24,639 nt of DNA, taken from IMG/VR virus record IMGVR_UViG_3300030406_005280, positions 1 through 24,639 of that record; one strand, given 5' to 3'. Every line of letters starts with the position of its first letter. Within the stretch, counting starts at the first letter, position 1. The position numbers and the translations under genes were made by a program. Source of the stretch: a virus. The notes under the pieces are model-generated. The model was not told the DNA's origin and made no database searches. It saw only the letters and a list, made by a program, of their open reading frames with translations. Of this stretch, positions 1-5,442 are shown piece after piece.

Positions 1-207
1 GAAAAGGGACATATTCCAAGCAATCTGCGACTTTTGGAGTAAAACACTGTTGTTTTTTGTTGTTTTTAATTCAACAAAGACAGAAATACCATTGTGACAT
101 AAAAATGTATCACACATGCCATTTGAAACTCTATTTTCAATTCTTTGATAATGAGTTTTTGGAGGTAGATTTTTCTTTAACTGCAACCAAAGATTTTTCT
201 CTGTCAT
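1..207 (-). CDS. PD-(D/E)XK nuclease-like protein (VRR-NUC type), 3' part missing
   Basis: The reading frame enters from the left edge, and 69 residues are visible from ATG 207 (a second in-frame ATG lies directly upstream at 210). A conserved-looking GxxD (NGMCD, residues 29-33) is followed about a dozen residues later by FVELK (44-48) and then by Q and W in QIAW. This spacing of an acidic residue, an ExK and a downstream Gln matches the restriction-nuclease-like fold of VRR-NUC or Holliday-junction-resolvase-like phage proteins. The start lies 71 bases inside the small terminase gene, so the two are probably co-translated. A nuclease next to terminase genes fits DNA packaging or recombination-intermediate processing. 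The upstream Shine-Dalgarno is weak. The C-terminal part lies outside the window, so the assignment is provisional. Confidence 0.62.
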   Translation of the reverse strand, partial: MTEKNLWLQLKKNLPPKTHYQRIENRVSNGMCDTFLCHNGISVFVELKTTKNNSVLLQKSQIAWNMSLF

Positions 208-673
208 CATCTACTTTCTTAAATTGACCCTCTACGAAAGCATGAGGATATTCTGATCTAATTTGATGTAGTCTAGAAACAATTTCTTCTCGACTAAGTT
301 TATCAAGTTGATGAGTGTGATTTTGTTCTCGTCTATCAATTGTTAAACCACCTAGTGCAGATCTTATTTTTTCTGCATTTATTGATGCAGAAAATTGACC
401 ATCTTCCTCTGCTTTGTGAGATAATTCAGAAAACCTTTTTAATTGACCAATTAAAGTCACTCCATATCTTCTTTCTCTTTCTTCTCGAAGTTCTTTAATA
501 TATTCAACCACCAAAGGAAAATCTTTTCCATTTAATAATTTAGATGCATGATATCTAGCACTATCTTCTGCATATCCACTTTTAACTGCACATTGTGTGG
601 CAGAATAAATGCCCTCAATGTAGTGTTTAGCAAACTCTTTTTGTCTTGCAGTAAGTTTATTTACATTAGCCAT
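137..673 (-). CDS. terS: Terminase small subunit
   Basis: The 178-residue protein has the typical opening of Terminase_2 small subunits: LTARQKEFAKHYIEG at residues 7-21, then a helix-turn-helix with SATQCAVKSGYAEDSARYHASK (24-45), followed by charged helices. Small terminases bind phage DNA and present it to the large ATPase/nuclease subunit for packaging. ATG 673 is chosen because the longer open frame upstream is Phe/Tyr/Leu-rich and looks non-coding, and because the family motif begins seven residues after this Met. No Shine-Dalgarno precedes it. Instead a good promoter sits so close that the mRNA may begin at the A of the start codon. The C-terminal 23 codons overlap the next gene. The large subunit is not in the window. 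Confidence 0.88.
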   Translation of the reverse strand: MANVNKLTARQKEFAKHYIEGIYSATQCAVKSGYAEDSARYHASKLLNGKDFPLVVEYIKELREERERRYGVTLIGQLKRFSELSHKAEEDGQFSASINAEKIRSALGGLTIDRREQNHTHQLDKLSREEIVSRLHQIRSEYPHAFVEGQFKKVDDDREKSLVAVKEKSTSKNSLSKN

Positions 674-679
674 AGAGCC

Positions 680-708
680 AATATAAGGGATTTCTACAAC
701 CAAATCAA
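680..708 (-). promoter_or_regulatory. Leftward promoter of terS, possibly leaderless
   Basis: Read on the minus strand, TTGATT (708-703) is followed after exactly 17 bases by TATATT (685-680). Seven bases below the -10 box lies the A of the terS ATG at 673, the usual distance to a transcription start. The -35 box lies within the palindrome CCAAATCAATTTGG (700-713), a possible operator. Inferred from sequence only. Confidence 0.5.
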
Positions 709-755
709 TTTGGAAAAAACAAAATCTCGCACATGTGCATTTAGATTGTTTAAAG

Positions 756-840
756 TGTAGTAGATGTAGTAGATTGTAGTAAAAATAATTAAAAAAAACC
801 TTTAAAAACAACGTCTACTACATTTACTACACTTACTACA
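756..840. repeat. Inverted array of TACTACA iterons
   Basis: On the plus strand, TACTACA occurs at 816, 825 and 834. Its complement TGTAGTA occurs at 756, 765 and 775. Copies within an arm are spaced 9 or 10 bases apart. The two arms are mirror images around a 34-base segment (782-815) that is almost all A and T. Phased iterons flanking an easily melted core are typical of initiator-protein binding at replication origins, but such an array could also be an operator shared by the divergent promoters. Confidence 0.6.
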
Positions 841-906
841 CCTTTTTCAAAAATATTTTTAAAATTATTTTCGTTGTGAAAAAGACTATATAAGTAAATA
901 TAAATG

Positions 907-957
907 TAATTAATTGCAATTAATTGTTTGACTTTTGATATTCTTTCAGAGTAGAAT
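907..957 (+). promoter_or_regulatory. Early rightward promoter with double CAATTAATTG-type operator
   Basis: TTGACT (928-933) and TAGAAT (952-957) are 18 bases apart, giving a start near 964, upstream of the GGAGG at 977-981. Immediately upstream are TAATTAATTG (907-916) and CAATTAATTG (917-926), two copies one helical turn apart. The same perfect palindrome recurs at three other promoters in the window. Confidence 0.65.
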
Positions 958-987
958 GAGGATAGTTAAAAATTATGGAGGATTAAA

Positions 988-1140
988 ATGAATATTTATT
1001 TAACTAAAGAACAACAAAAAGTTTTAAAAGCAATTCTAAAACAAGAGCAAACTGCTCCTACTTCAACATGGCATGTAGATGGTAAAAGAGAATTTAAGCA
1101 TGTTGATATTATTCTAATGAAATTAAATGGAGGTAAATAA
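988..1140 (+). CDS. Small early protein, 50 aa, unknown
   Basis: The ORF runs from ATG 988, six bases after GGAGG (977-981), to TAA 1140, and reads MNIYLTKEQQKVLKAI at its N-terminus. It is Lys-rich with a short predicted helix at residues 6-20 and no recognisable domain. It is the first gene after the early promoter. Its stop overlaps the next start (TAATG), with that gene's GGAGGT inside this one, which supports translation of both. No function can be given. Confidence 0.7.
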   Translation: MNIYLTKEQQKVLKAILKQEQTAPTSTWHVDGKREFKHVDIILMKLNGGK

Positions 1141-1445
1141 TGAAAAAAATAACTAGAACAACAATTAAAAGTTTTATCAAAAAGAATTTTGATGATCTTT
1201 ATATTTCTACAAGAACTAGATTTAATGGGATGATTGATTGTGTTGATGCATGTGCAGATCAATCTTTTCATAAAGTTGAAAGAGATGAAAGAGAAAGATT
1301 TCATGATACTTCATTAGGTATCAAGAATGCTTATTTTGTTGGAAGTAGTAGAGATTATTTTCAACCATATGATCTAGATGGTTTTAAAGGTTATGAGATT
1401 TATAACTGTGTAGGTTCTTTTATCTTGGCAGTTAAGGAGGACTAA
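1140..1445 (+). CDS. Conserved phage/plasmid-type hypothetical protein, 101 aa
   Basis: The protein starts MKKITRTTIKSFIKKNFDDL and contains RFNGMIDCVDAC (27-38), then a YFVGSSRDYF segment and a C-terminal YEIYNCVGSFIL stretch. I recall similar small proteins (KSFIKKN at the start, then F-GM-DCV) in phages and plasmids, annotated only as hypothetical. It is preceded by a strong Shine-Dalgarno and followed with no gap by the next gene, whose AAGGAGG lies at its end. Mixed alpha/beta composition, no membrane segment. Role unknown, probably host takeover or DNA-associated given its early position. Confidence 0.85.
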   Translation: MKKITRTTIKSFIKKNFDDLYISTRTRFNGMIDCVDACADQSFHKVERDERERFHDTSLGIKNAYFVGSSRDYFQPYDLDGFKGYEIYNCVGSFILAVKED

Positions 1446-1823
1446 ATGGACAGTTATAAAGCATTAACAAAACTTTATAATAGATGGTTGTTAAGAACTA
1501 AATACAACCCTCTAATTAGTGCAGAAGATCTCCTCTATGATCATCATAGAGGGGAGATAACTCTAACAAACATTCAAGAAAAATGGATTAGAAAGTTTAT
1601 TAATGTTTGGTGGAAAGCAGAACAACATGAATTTGAGAAGAGTAAAACCGATGAGGAAAAAATTGAAGATTTATGGCATGTCTTTTTTGATACTGACAAA
1701 AGATCTTTCAATGAATATTTTTCTGAAGAATATGGTTTTACTTGTAATGAAGATATTACCTACAAGCAGATGGTAGTTTTGTGTCAGAAATTACTTAATA
1801 CTGAAAATAAACCATGGAGGTAA
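1446..1823 (+). CDS. Hypothetical acidic early protein, 125 aa
   Basis: Starts at ATG 1446 directly after the previous stop, with AAGGAGG at optimal spacing. The sequence is rich in Trp, Glu and Lys (IQEKWIRKFINVWWKAEQHEFE near the middle) and reads as mostly helical and cytoplasmic. No family is recognised. Around codons 29-36 the DNA forms a near-perfect palindrome (listed separately). Its last codons carry the GGAGG that drives the next gene. Confidence 0.8.
   Translation: MDSYKALTKLYNRWLLRTKYNPLISAEDLLYDHHRGEITLTNIQEKWIRKFINVWWKAEQHEFEKSKTDEEKIEDLWHVFFDTDKRSFNEYFSEEYGFTCNEDITYKQMVVLCQKLLNTENKPWR
1529..1557. repeat. Intragenic near-perfect palindrome/hairpin
   Basis: CCTCTATGAT (1532-1541) and ATCATAGAGG (1543-1552) are exact complements with one base between them, and TCT/AGA ends extend the arms imperfectly. 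The element lies inside the coding sequence of the 125-residue gene and encodes L-Y-D-H-H-R. It could form a strong mRNA hairpin or be a binding site. Confidence 0.5.
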
Positions 1824-1825
1824 AA

Positions 1826-2023
1826 ATGATCAATGGTCAATTGGCAATGCTCAAAGATAGTGGAGCAACACTTCAATATGAATGTGAAGAATGTGTAGGA
1901 CATGGAAACATACCAATCAGTTGTGAGGAAGTTGTTACTTGTCCATCATGTGGAGGTAGGGGATGGACAGAAAATTTATCATCTATCCCTCAAGATTTAT
2001 TAATAACAGTTAGGAGTAAATGA
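1826..2023 (+). CDS. DnaJ-type zinc-finger small protein, 65 aa
   Basis: Two CxxCxGxG-like blocks are visible: CEECVGHG (about 19-26) and CPSCGGRG (about 39-46), with a further Cys between them (ISCEE). This is the pattern of the cysteine-rich zinc domain of DnaJ, here as an isolated mini-protein without a J domain. ATG 1826 is chosen over the in-frame ATG 1814 because GGAGG (1816-1820) lies six bases upstream of it. Such domains bind zinc and sometimes unfolded protein or nucleic acid; the partner is unknown. The stop overlaps the next start. Confidence 0.8.
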   Translation: MINGQLAMLKDSGATLQYECEECVGHGNIPISCEEVVTCPSCGGRGWTENLSSIPQDLLITVRSK

Positions 2024-2214
2024 TGGGTTACAGTATTAGAAGAAATGTTTATGTAAACAGACATTTATATGCAGTTGCTTTAGACAGAGTAAAAAAAGCC
2101 TTTGGAAAAAAATATTATGAAAATCCAAATGGAACAGAAAGAGATCCAGATTTAGATGAAGTTTTGTCAATCTTTATTGTTCTGTTTGATGAAAAATATG
2201 GAGGAAGTAAATGA
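2020..2214 (+). CDS. Hypothetical basic protein, 64 aa
   Basis: Begins at one of two adjacent ATGs (2020 or 2023), overlapping the previous stop by four bases, with AGGAG just upstream. The N-terminal half is basic (YSIRRNVYVNRHLYAVALDRVKKAF, in part) and the C-terminal half acidic (DPDLDEVLSIFIVLFDEKYGG). It is probably a small alpha-helical cytoplasmic protein. No family is recognised. It ends with GGAGGAAG, the ribosome site of the next gene. Confidence 0.72.
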   Translation: MMGYSIRRNVYVNRHLYAVALDRVKKAFGKKYYENPNGTERDPDLDEVLSIFIVLFDEKYGGSK

Positions 2215-2411
2215 AAGACGTAAGACCAACGAGTATAGAACTAGCAAAAGCACTAGAAAATTTTGTTTACCATGAACTTGATGTAATTACGGAGAGTGAT
2301 TGGTTTCAAGAAAGAGTTGCGATAGCATTGAAGAAAAACTTTGCAGACGAAGAGATTTTAGAAAAGGCTCAAAAGCTAAGAGATTTTAGAAAAAGAAATA
2401 GGAGTAGGTAA
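2211..2411 (+). CDS. Hypothetical helical protein, 66 aa
   Basis: Overlaps the previous gene by four bases (ATGA) behind GGAGGA. The sequence is strongly helical and charged, with a very basic end (KLRDFRKRNRSR, residues 55-66) that could contact nucleic acid. No family is recognised. It belongs to the string of co-translated early microproteins. Confidence 0.72.
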   Translation: MKDVRPTSIELAKALENFVYHELDVITESDWFQERVAIALKKNFADEEILEKAQKLRDFRKRNRSR

Positions 2412-2678
2412 ATGATGGGAGTTTTAAACATACCATATTTAATTGACGATGCTCATGGTTGGGCAATTGTTACAAGAACGGATATTCGAAAAGCAAGAAT
2501 GCATCCAAACGATTTTCCAAATGCGATCAGAACTAAGAATGAAGAATTGTTTGCACTTGAAGAAGATTGTGAGATGCCAAAGTTACTTAACAAGTTAAAT
2601 GACAATGGAGTTATCTATCAATTGAATGAAAAGTTTATTTCATTTGAAGATAAAGATAACCCTAGAAATTGGCAGTAA
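2412..2678 (+). CDS. Hypothetical protein, 88 aa
   Basis: Starts at ATG 2412 (or 2415) right after the preceding stop, with GGAG upstream. It contains HGWAIVTRTDIRKARM and an acidic middle (ELFALEEDCEMPKLLNKL). No signal peptide, membrane segment or known motif is seen. It is the last gene of the first early cluster and is followed by a 90-base gap with a palindrome and a possible promoter. Confidence 0.75.
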   Translation: MMGVLNIPYLIDDAHGWAIVTRTDIRKARMHPNDFPNAIRTKNEELFALEEDCEMPKLLNKLNDNGVIYQLNEKFISFEDKDNPRNWQ

Positions 2679-2689
2679 AATCCAGGCCT

Positions 2690-2750
2690 TTAACATGTTA
2701 ATTAAATAAAAGTTGCAAAGACTTGTAATAAAATGTTAAAAGATTATATA
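2690..2750 (+). promoter_or_regulatory. Palindrome TTAACATGTTAA and possible promoter
   Basis: A perfect 12-base palindrome occupies 2690-2701, and its half-site ATGTTAA recurs at 2733-2739. A weak promoter, TTGTAA (2723-2728) with TATATA (2745-2750) 16 bases on, would start RNA just before the GGAGG at 2759-2763. The half-site falls between the two boxes, as an operator would. Confidence 0.4.
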
Positions 2751-2768
2751 ACTATTACGGAGGTAAAA

Positions 2769-3020
2769 ATGAGTAGATTAAAAGATTTAGTTATTGATGT
2801 AGAAACTCACTTGGGTTCTTTACTCAATGACGAGGGATTGACGAATGATCAAGCATTGACAGTGATCGAGCAAGAAGAGTTCATGGTCGGTGGTCATAAG
2901 TTTAGTGGCAGATTTGTTCGTCAATGTGCAGAGCAAATCCTTAACGATTGGTCAGTTGAGGATTTATATTACAAACCTTTTCTACAACTTATCGAAGGAG
3001 ATAAAAATGAAAATAGATAA
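2769..3020 (+). CDS. Hypothetical acidic protein, 83 aa
   Basis: ATG 2769 is preferred to the upstream in-frame ATG 2733 because GGAGG (2759-2763) stands at proper distance. The protein reads as a run of helices (DLVIDVETHLGSLLND, QALTVIEQEEF) ending in acidic and Asn-rich residues. A VGGHKFSGRFVRQCAEQIL segment is the most distinctive part. No family is recognised. Its 3' end overlaps the next gene by 14 bases and carries that gene's GGAG. Confidence 0.75.
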   Translation: MSRLKDLVIDVETHLGSLLNDEGLTNDQALTVIEQEEFMVGGHKFSGRFVRQCAEQILNDWSVEDLYYKPFLQLIEGDKNENR

Positions 3021-3525
3021 AATAGAAATGAAGAATATATCCTACTATAAAAGAGGATCAGAAGAAACACCATGCTATAATGCAACTGTATATATCAATG
3101 GCAAGAAAGCAGTTGAGGTTTCAAACGATGGTCATGGTGGTAGTGATAGGCAACATGTATGGCATGAAAATGGTTTTAGACTTCAAGACATTGATAAATG
3201 GTGTGTTGAAAAGTTTGGTCAATCAAGTTGGGAGTATGGTGGGCAAACTTATTCTACTGACATAGACTTGGAGCATTATTGTCATGACGAGTTATACAAA
3301 CATCTTGATACTAAACTTTTGAAGAGGAACATGAAGAAAAATATTATGTTCTTTAGAGATGAGAAAGACATCAAGAGTGGTCAGTATAGTCTTGCAAAAA
3401 TTCAGAATAATTTTGGAGGACTTATGGCATACATAAAAGATAAGTTTCCAAAGTGTATTATTCTTAATGACATGCCATTTGAAAAAGCTTTAGAAACTTT
3501 TAGAAGTTTCGAAAGGGAAATGTAA
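3007..3525 (+). CDS. Hypothetical phage protein, 172 aa
   Basis: Start ATG 3007 lies behind AAGGAG; a longer open frame upstream has no ribosome site and covers the preceding gene. The N-terminal half has beta-rich segments with NATVYINGKKAVEVSNDGHGG (in part) and a patch of His, Trp and Tyr; the C-terminal half is Lys-rich and helical. I recall similar proteins with an 'NGK-a-eVsN-GhGG-' motif in phages as unannotated genes. There is no catalytic signature I can name. Translationally coupled to the next gene by TAATG. Confidence 0.78.
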   Translation: MKIDKIEMKNISYYKRGSEETPCYNATVYINGKKAVEVSNDGHGGSDRQHVWHENGFRLQDIDKWCVEKFGQSSWEYGGQTYSTDIDLEHYCHDELYKHLDTKLLKRNMKKNIMFFRDEKDIKSGQYSLAKIQNNFGGLMAYIKDKFPKCIILNDMPFEKALETFRSFEREM

Positions 3526-3719
3526 TGGATGATAAATGGAGAAATAGAATGCATGATCATCAATTCATAACATTAGACACATCTCTTCCAAATTTATTGG
3601 AAGAGGTGGGTTACAAGATCGATTGGAATGACGATGAAGATAGAAGTAAATATCATGCTTTTAGAAACAGAGTTTACCAATTAATAGATAAATATTACCA
3701 AGGAGGAAATAATGGGTAG
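3525..3719 (+). CDS. Hypothetical acidic protein, 64 aa
   Basis: Starts at the TAATG overlap with the previous gene. The sequence is acidic in the middle (WNDDEDRSKYHAF) and ends QGGNNG, part of which is the AAGGAGG ribosome site for the next gene. Soluble, helical, no recognised family. Confidence 0.7.
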   Translation: MDDKWRNRMHDHQFITLDTSLPNLLEEVGYKIDWNDDEDRSKYHAFRNRVYQLIDKYYQGGNNG

Positions 3720-4104
3720 ATATTATCATGGAGATATTGAGGGCAAGTTTTGGTTTGGAGTTCAATCAAGCACTGATGCCGAGTTCTTTGGAGTAGAGGG
3801 AAATGCAAACTTTCTTCACTACTACTTCGATGAAGACAATAAGAAAGATATTGTCAAAGGCAAACTTGAATGTGAAAGAAAACTAGGAAAGTATAAAAAA
3901 CTTTTAGATGAATTCTTTGATAGTCGTGAGAGTTATAATAATCAAAAACTCCAGGAATTTTTAGATGAAAAAGAACATCCTCATAAACATACTGAGAATG
4001 GAGTTAGATATTATTTAGAGTGGTATGCAAGATTGAATCTTGGGAAAAAGATTTATGATTGTATACTTGAACAAGGATCATGCAGTTTTGAGGCAGAATT
4101 ATGA
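3712..4104 (+). CDS. Conserved phage hypothetical protein, 130 aa
   Basis: Begins MGRYYHGDIEGKFWFGVQSS, an opening I recall from several phage hypothetical proteins. The rest is charged, with probable helices at GKLECERKLGKYKKLLDEFF (in part) and a Tyr/Trp-rich C-terminal segment. No signal sequence or membrane helix. AAGGAGG lies eight bases upstream, and the stop overlaps the following ATG. Function not known. Confidence 0.82.
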   Translation: MGRYYHGDIEGKFWFGVQSSTDAEFFGVEGNANFLHYYFDEDNKKDIVKGKLECERKLGKYKKLLDEFFDSRESYNNQKLQEFLDEKEHPHKHTENGVRYYLEWYARLNLGKKIYDCILEQGSCSFEAEL

Positions 4105-4343
4105 CAACAAGTTACAGTAAAATCAGAGGAAGATCAAAAGGCTATAGATATAGAAATTCTATAGTCGATCTTCAAAGAGATCTTCAAAGAGCAAATGCTA
4201 AAAAAACTCCACAAGAGTTGGAGGAGAATGAAATGTTTGAAGATGATCCTCGTGCTTTAAAAGAAATAGAATATGGTCGAGTGGTAAGAAAACCTACGAC
4301 CATGCTCCATGCCATGAAAAAAGGAGATGTATTTGATGATTAA
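4101..4343 (+). CDS. Hypothetical basic protein, 80 aa
   Basis: Starts in an ATGA overlap behind GAGG. The N-terminus is basic and Tyr/Arg-rich (SKIRGRSKGYRYRNS), followed by a local duplication, LQRDLQRA, caused by a 12-base direct repeat (ATCTTCAAAGAG twice, about 4167-4191), then an acidic stretch. It is likely unstructured or nucleic-acid-binding; no family is recognised. It overlaps the methyltransferase start by eight bases. Confidence 0.7.
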   Translation: MTTSYSKIRGRSKGYRYRNSIVDLQRDLQRANAKKTPQELEENEMFEDDPRALKEIEYGRVVRKPTTMLHAMKKGDVFDD

Positions 4344-5442
4344 TCATCTTGATTTATGTAGTGGTATTGGTGGGTTTGCTCTTGGATTTAAATGGGCAAA
4401 CCTATCCAAACCCATAGCATTTTGTGACTTTGATATTCCATGTCAAAAAGTGTTAGCAAAAAATTTTCCAAACGTACCAATCTTTAATGATGTAAAGGAG
4501 ATAGCAAGTGACCCAAAGAGATTTATTCAACAACCCATCGGAATCCTTAGTGGAGGATATCCATGTCAACCATTCTCCACAAGTGGCAAAAGGCTTGGAT
4601 CGGAAGACCCTAGACACATCTTTCCGTACATCCATGAAATTGTTAAACAAATTAGACCCTCTTATTGTGTTTTCGAAAACGTATATGGGCATGTCTCCAT
4701 GGGACTTGACGAGGTACTCTTTGCAATGGAAGACCTCAACTACCAAACGAGGACATTTATTGTTTCGGCTAGTAGTATCGGAGCAAGACACAAACGAGAC
4801 AGAGTGTGGATCGTCTGTAAAAACTTGGGCGACTCCTACTACCATGGATTATCTACCACCAAGATCGGCAGAGGGAACGAAGAGATTGCAAGAGGGTGCG
4901 AGGAAAGGCAGAAAGAGACCGAGCAATTTAAGAGAACAAGTAGACCCAAAGACAATGGAGATGTATCCAACTCCGACAACCAAGGGATTTGGACATGCAT
5001 CGGAGGGTCAGACAATGATCTTCAGAAAGAAAGTGGAGAGGGGAGAACTGTCAGAAACAGAAGCTCAATCTATGATGAATGGGGTAACTTTAAGACCACC
5101 GAGGATGGAAGAGTGGAAGTTTCCAACTCCGAACAGTGGTCAAGTGAAACATTCATACAATGGCAACAATCAGTATTACGAAAAGCGATTGAAAGATGGG
5201 AGACAGATCGACCTCACAATGAAGATGTATCAGACCGAGGGAGATGCGAGACTAAACTGCGATTGGACAGAGTGGCTAATGGGTTATCCTATTGGATGGA
5301 CGAGCCTAGAGGAATCCCAAGAATCACAACCGAACAACAAAACAGACCACAAAGATTAAAAATGTTGGGGAATGCAATAGTACCCCAACATGCATATCAT
5401 ATAGGACTAGCAATAAAGGAGGACATTAAAAATGAAAGATGA
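4336..5442 (+). CDS. DNA (cytosine-5)-methyltransferase
   Basis: The 368-residue protein transfers a methyl group from S-adenosylmethionine to C5 of cytosine, typically to shield phage DNA from restriction. Motif I is DLCSGIGGF (6-14), motif IV GGYPCQPFS with catalytic Cys77, motif VI the ENV triad at 114-116, motif VIII RHKRDR ending at Arg156, and motif X LGNAIVPQ from Leu344. The segment between VIII and X, about 180 residues, holds the target-recognition region and is unusually polar and G+C-rich. ATG 4336 is chosen because GGAG (4323-4326) is too close to ATG 4327. The same DNA is open in the +1 frame for 852 bases (next entry). The last codons overlap a small gene. Confidence 0.93.
   Translation: MINHLDLCSGIGGFALGFKWANLSKPIAFCDFDIPCQKVLAKNFPNVPIFNDVKEIASDPKRFIQQPIGILSGGYPCQPFSTSGKRLGSEDPRHIFPYIHEIVKQIRPSYCVFENVYGHVSMGLDEVLFAMEDLNYQTRTFIVSASSIGARHKRDRVWIVCKNLGDSYYHGLSTTKIGRGNEEIARGCEERQKETEQFKRTSRPKDNGDVSNSDNQGIWTCIGGSDNDLQKESGEGRTVRNRSSIYDEWGNFKTTEDGRVEVSNSEQWSSETFIQWQQSVLRKAIERWETDRPHNEDVSDRGRCETKLRLDRVANGLSYWMDEPRGIPRITTEQQNRPQRLKMLGNAIVPQHAYHIGLAIKEDIKNER
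4508..5359 (+). CDS. Overprinted ORF nested in the methyltransferase gene, 283 aa
   Basis: This frame is +1 relative to the methyltransferase and lies wholly inside it. It opens with GTG 4508, seven bases after a good Shine-Dalgarno AAAGGAG (4494-4500), and stays open for 283 codons. The product is not random-looking. It has a block with SLQWKTSTTKRGHLLFRLV, three aromatic-x-Thr-Pro repeats (WATPTT at 107, YPTPTT at 153, FPTPNS at 205) and LNCDWTEWLMGYPIGWT at 249. I recall the 'WPTPT' repeats and the 'LNP-WVEWLMGFP-GWT' ending from phage proteins loosely annotated as DNA methylases. It carries no methyltransferase catalytic motif itself. Whether it is expressed is unproven; function unknown, possibly a partner or regulator of the methylase. 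Confidence 0.6.
   Translation: MTQRDLFNNPSESLVEDIHVNHSPQVAKGLDRKTLDTSFRTSMKLLNKLDPLIVFSKTYMGMSPWDLTRYSLQWKTSTTKRGHLLFRLVVSEQDTNETECGSSVKTWATPTTMDYLPPRSAEGTKRLQEGARKGRKRPSNLREQVDPKTMEMYPTPTTKGFGHASEGQTMIFRKKVERGELSETEAQSMMNGVTLRPPRMEEWKFPTPNSGQVKHSYNGNNQYYEKRLKDGRQIDLTMKMYQTEGDARLNCDWTEWLMGYPIGWTSLEESQESQPNNKTDHKD

Larger units (their letters stand above)
674..987. other. Divergent control region without genes
   Basis: These 314 bases separate the leftward packaging genes from the rightward early genes and hold no convincing ORF. They contain a leftward promoter inside the palindrome CCAAATCAATTTGG (700-713), a perfect 10-base palindrome GCACATGTGC (729-738), a 3+3 inverted array of TACTACA (756-840), an A/T-rich core, and a rightward promoter with two tandem AATTAATTG sites. 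The density of symmetric elements suggests an origin, an operator cluster, or both. Confidence 0.7.

Noticed and set aside
548-760. Plus-strand ORF of 70 codons opposite terS
   Set aside because: terS has clear family motifs on the other strand, and this frame has no supporting signals.
996-1304. Minus-strand ORF of 102 codons opposite the first early genes
   Set aside because: It is Phe/Ser/Cys-rich shadow sequence without a ribosome site, and the plus-strand genes have strong sites and overlaps.
4458-4464. A AAA AAT slippery heptamer in the methyltransferase gene
   Set aside because: It would give a -1 shift, which is not the frame of the nested ORF, and no downstream structure was evident. 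Internal initiation at GTG 4508 explains the second frame better.
4453-4845. Minus-strand ORF of 130 codons in the methyltransferase gene
   Set aside because: It has no ribosome site and no recognisable motifs, and it lies opposite a gene already open in two plus frames. Long antisense frames arise there as a by-product.
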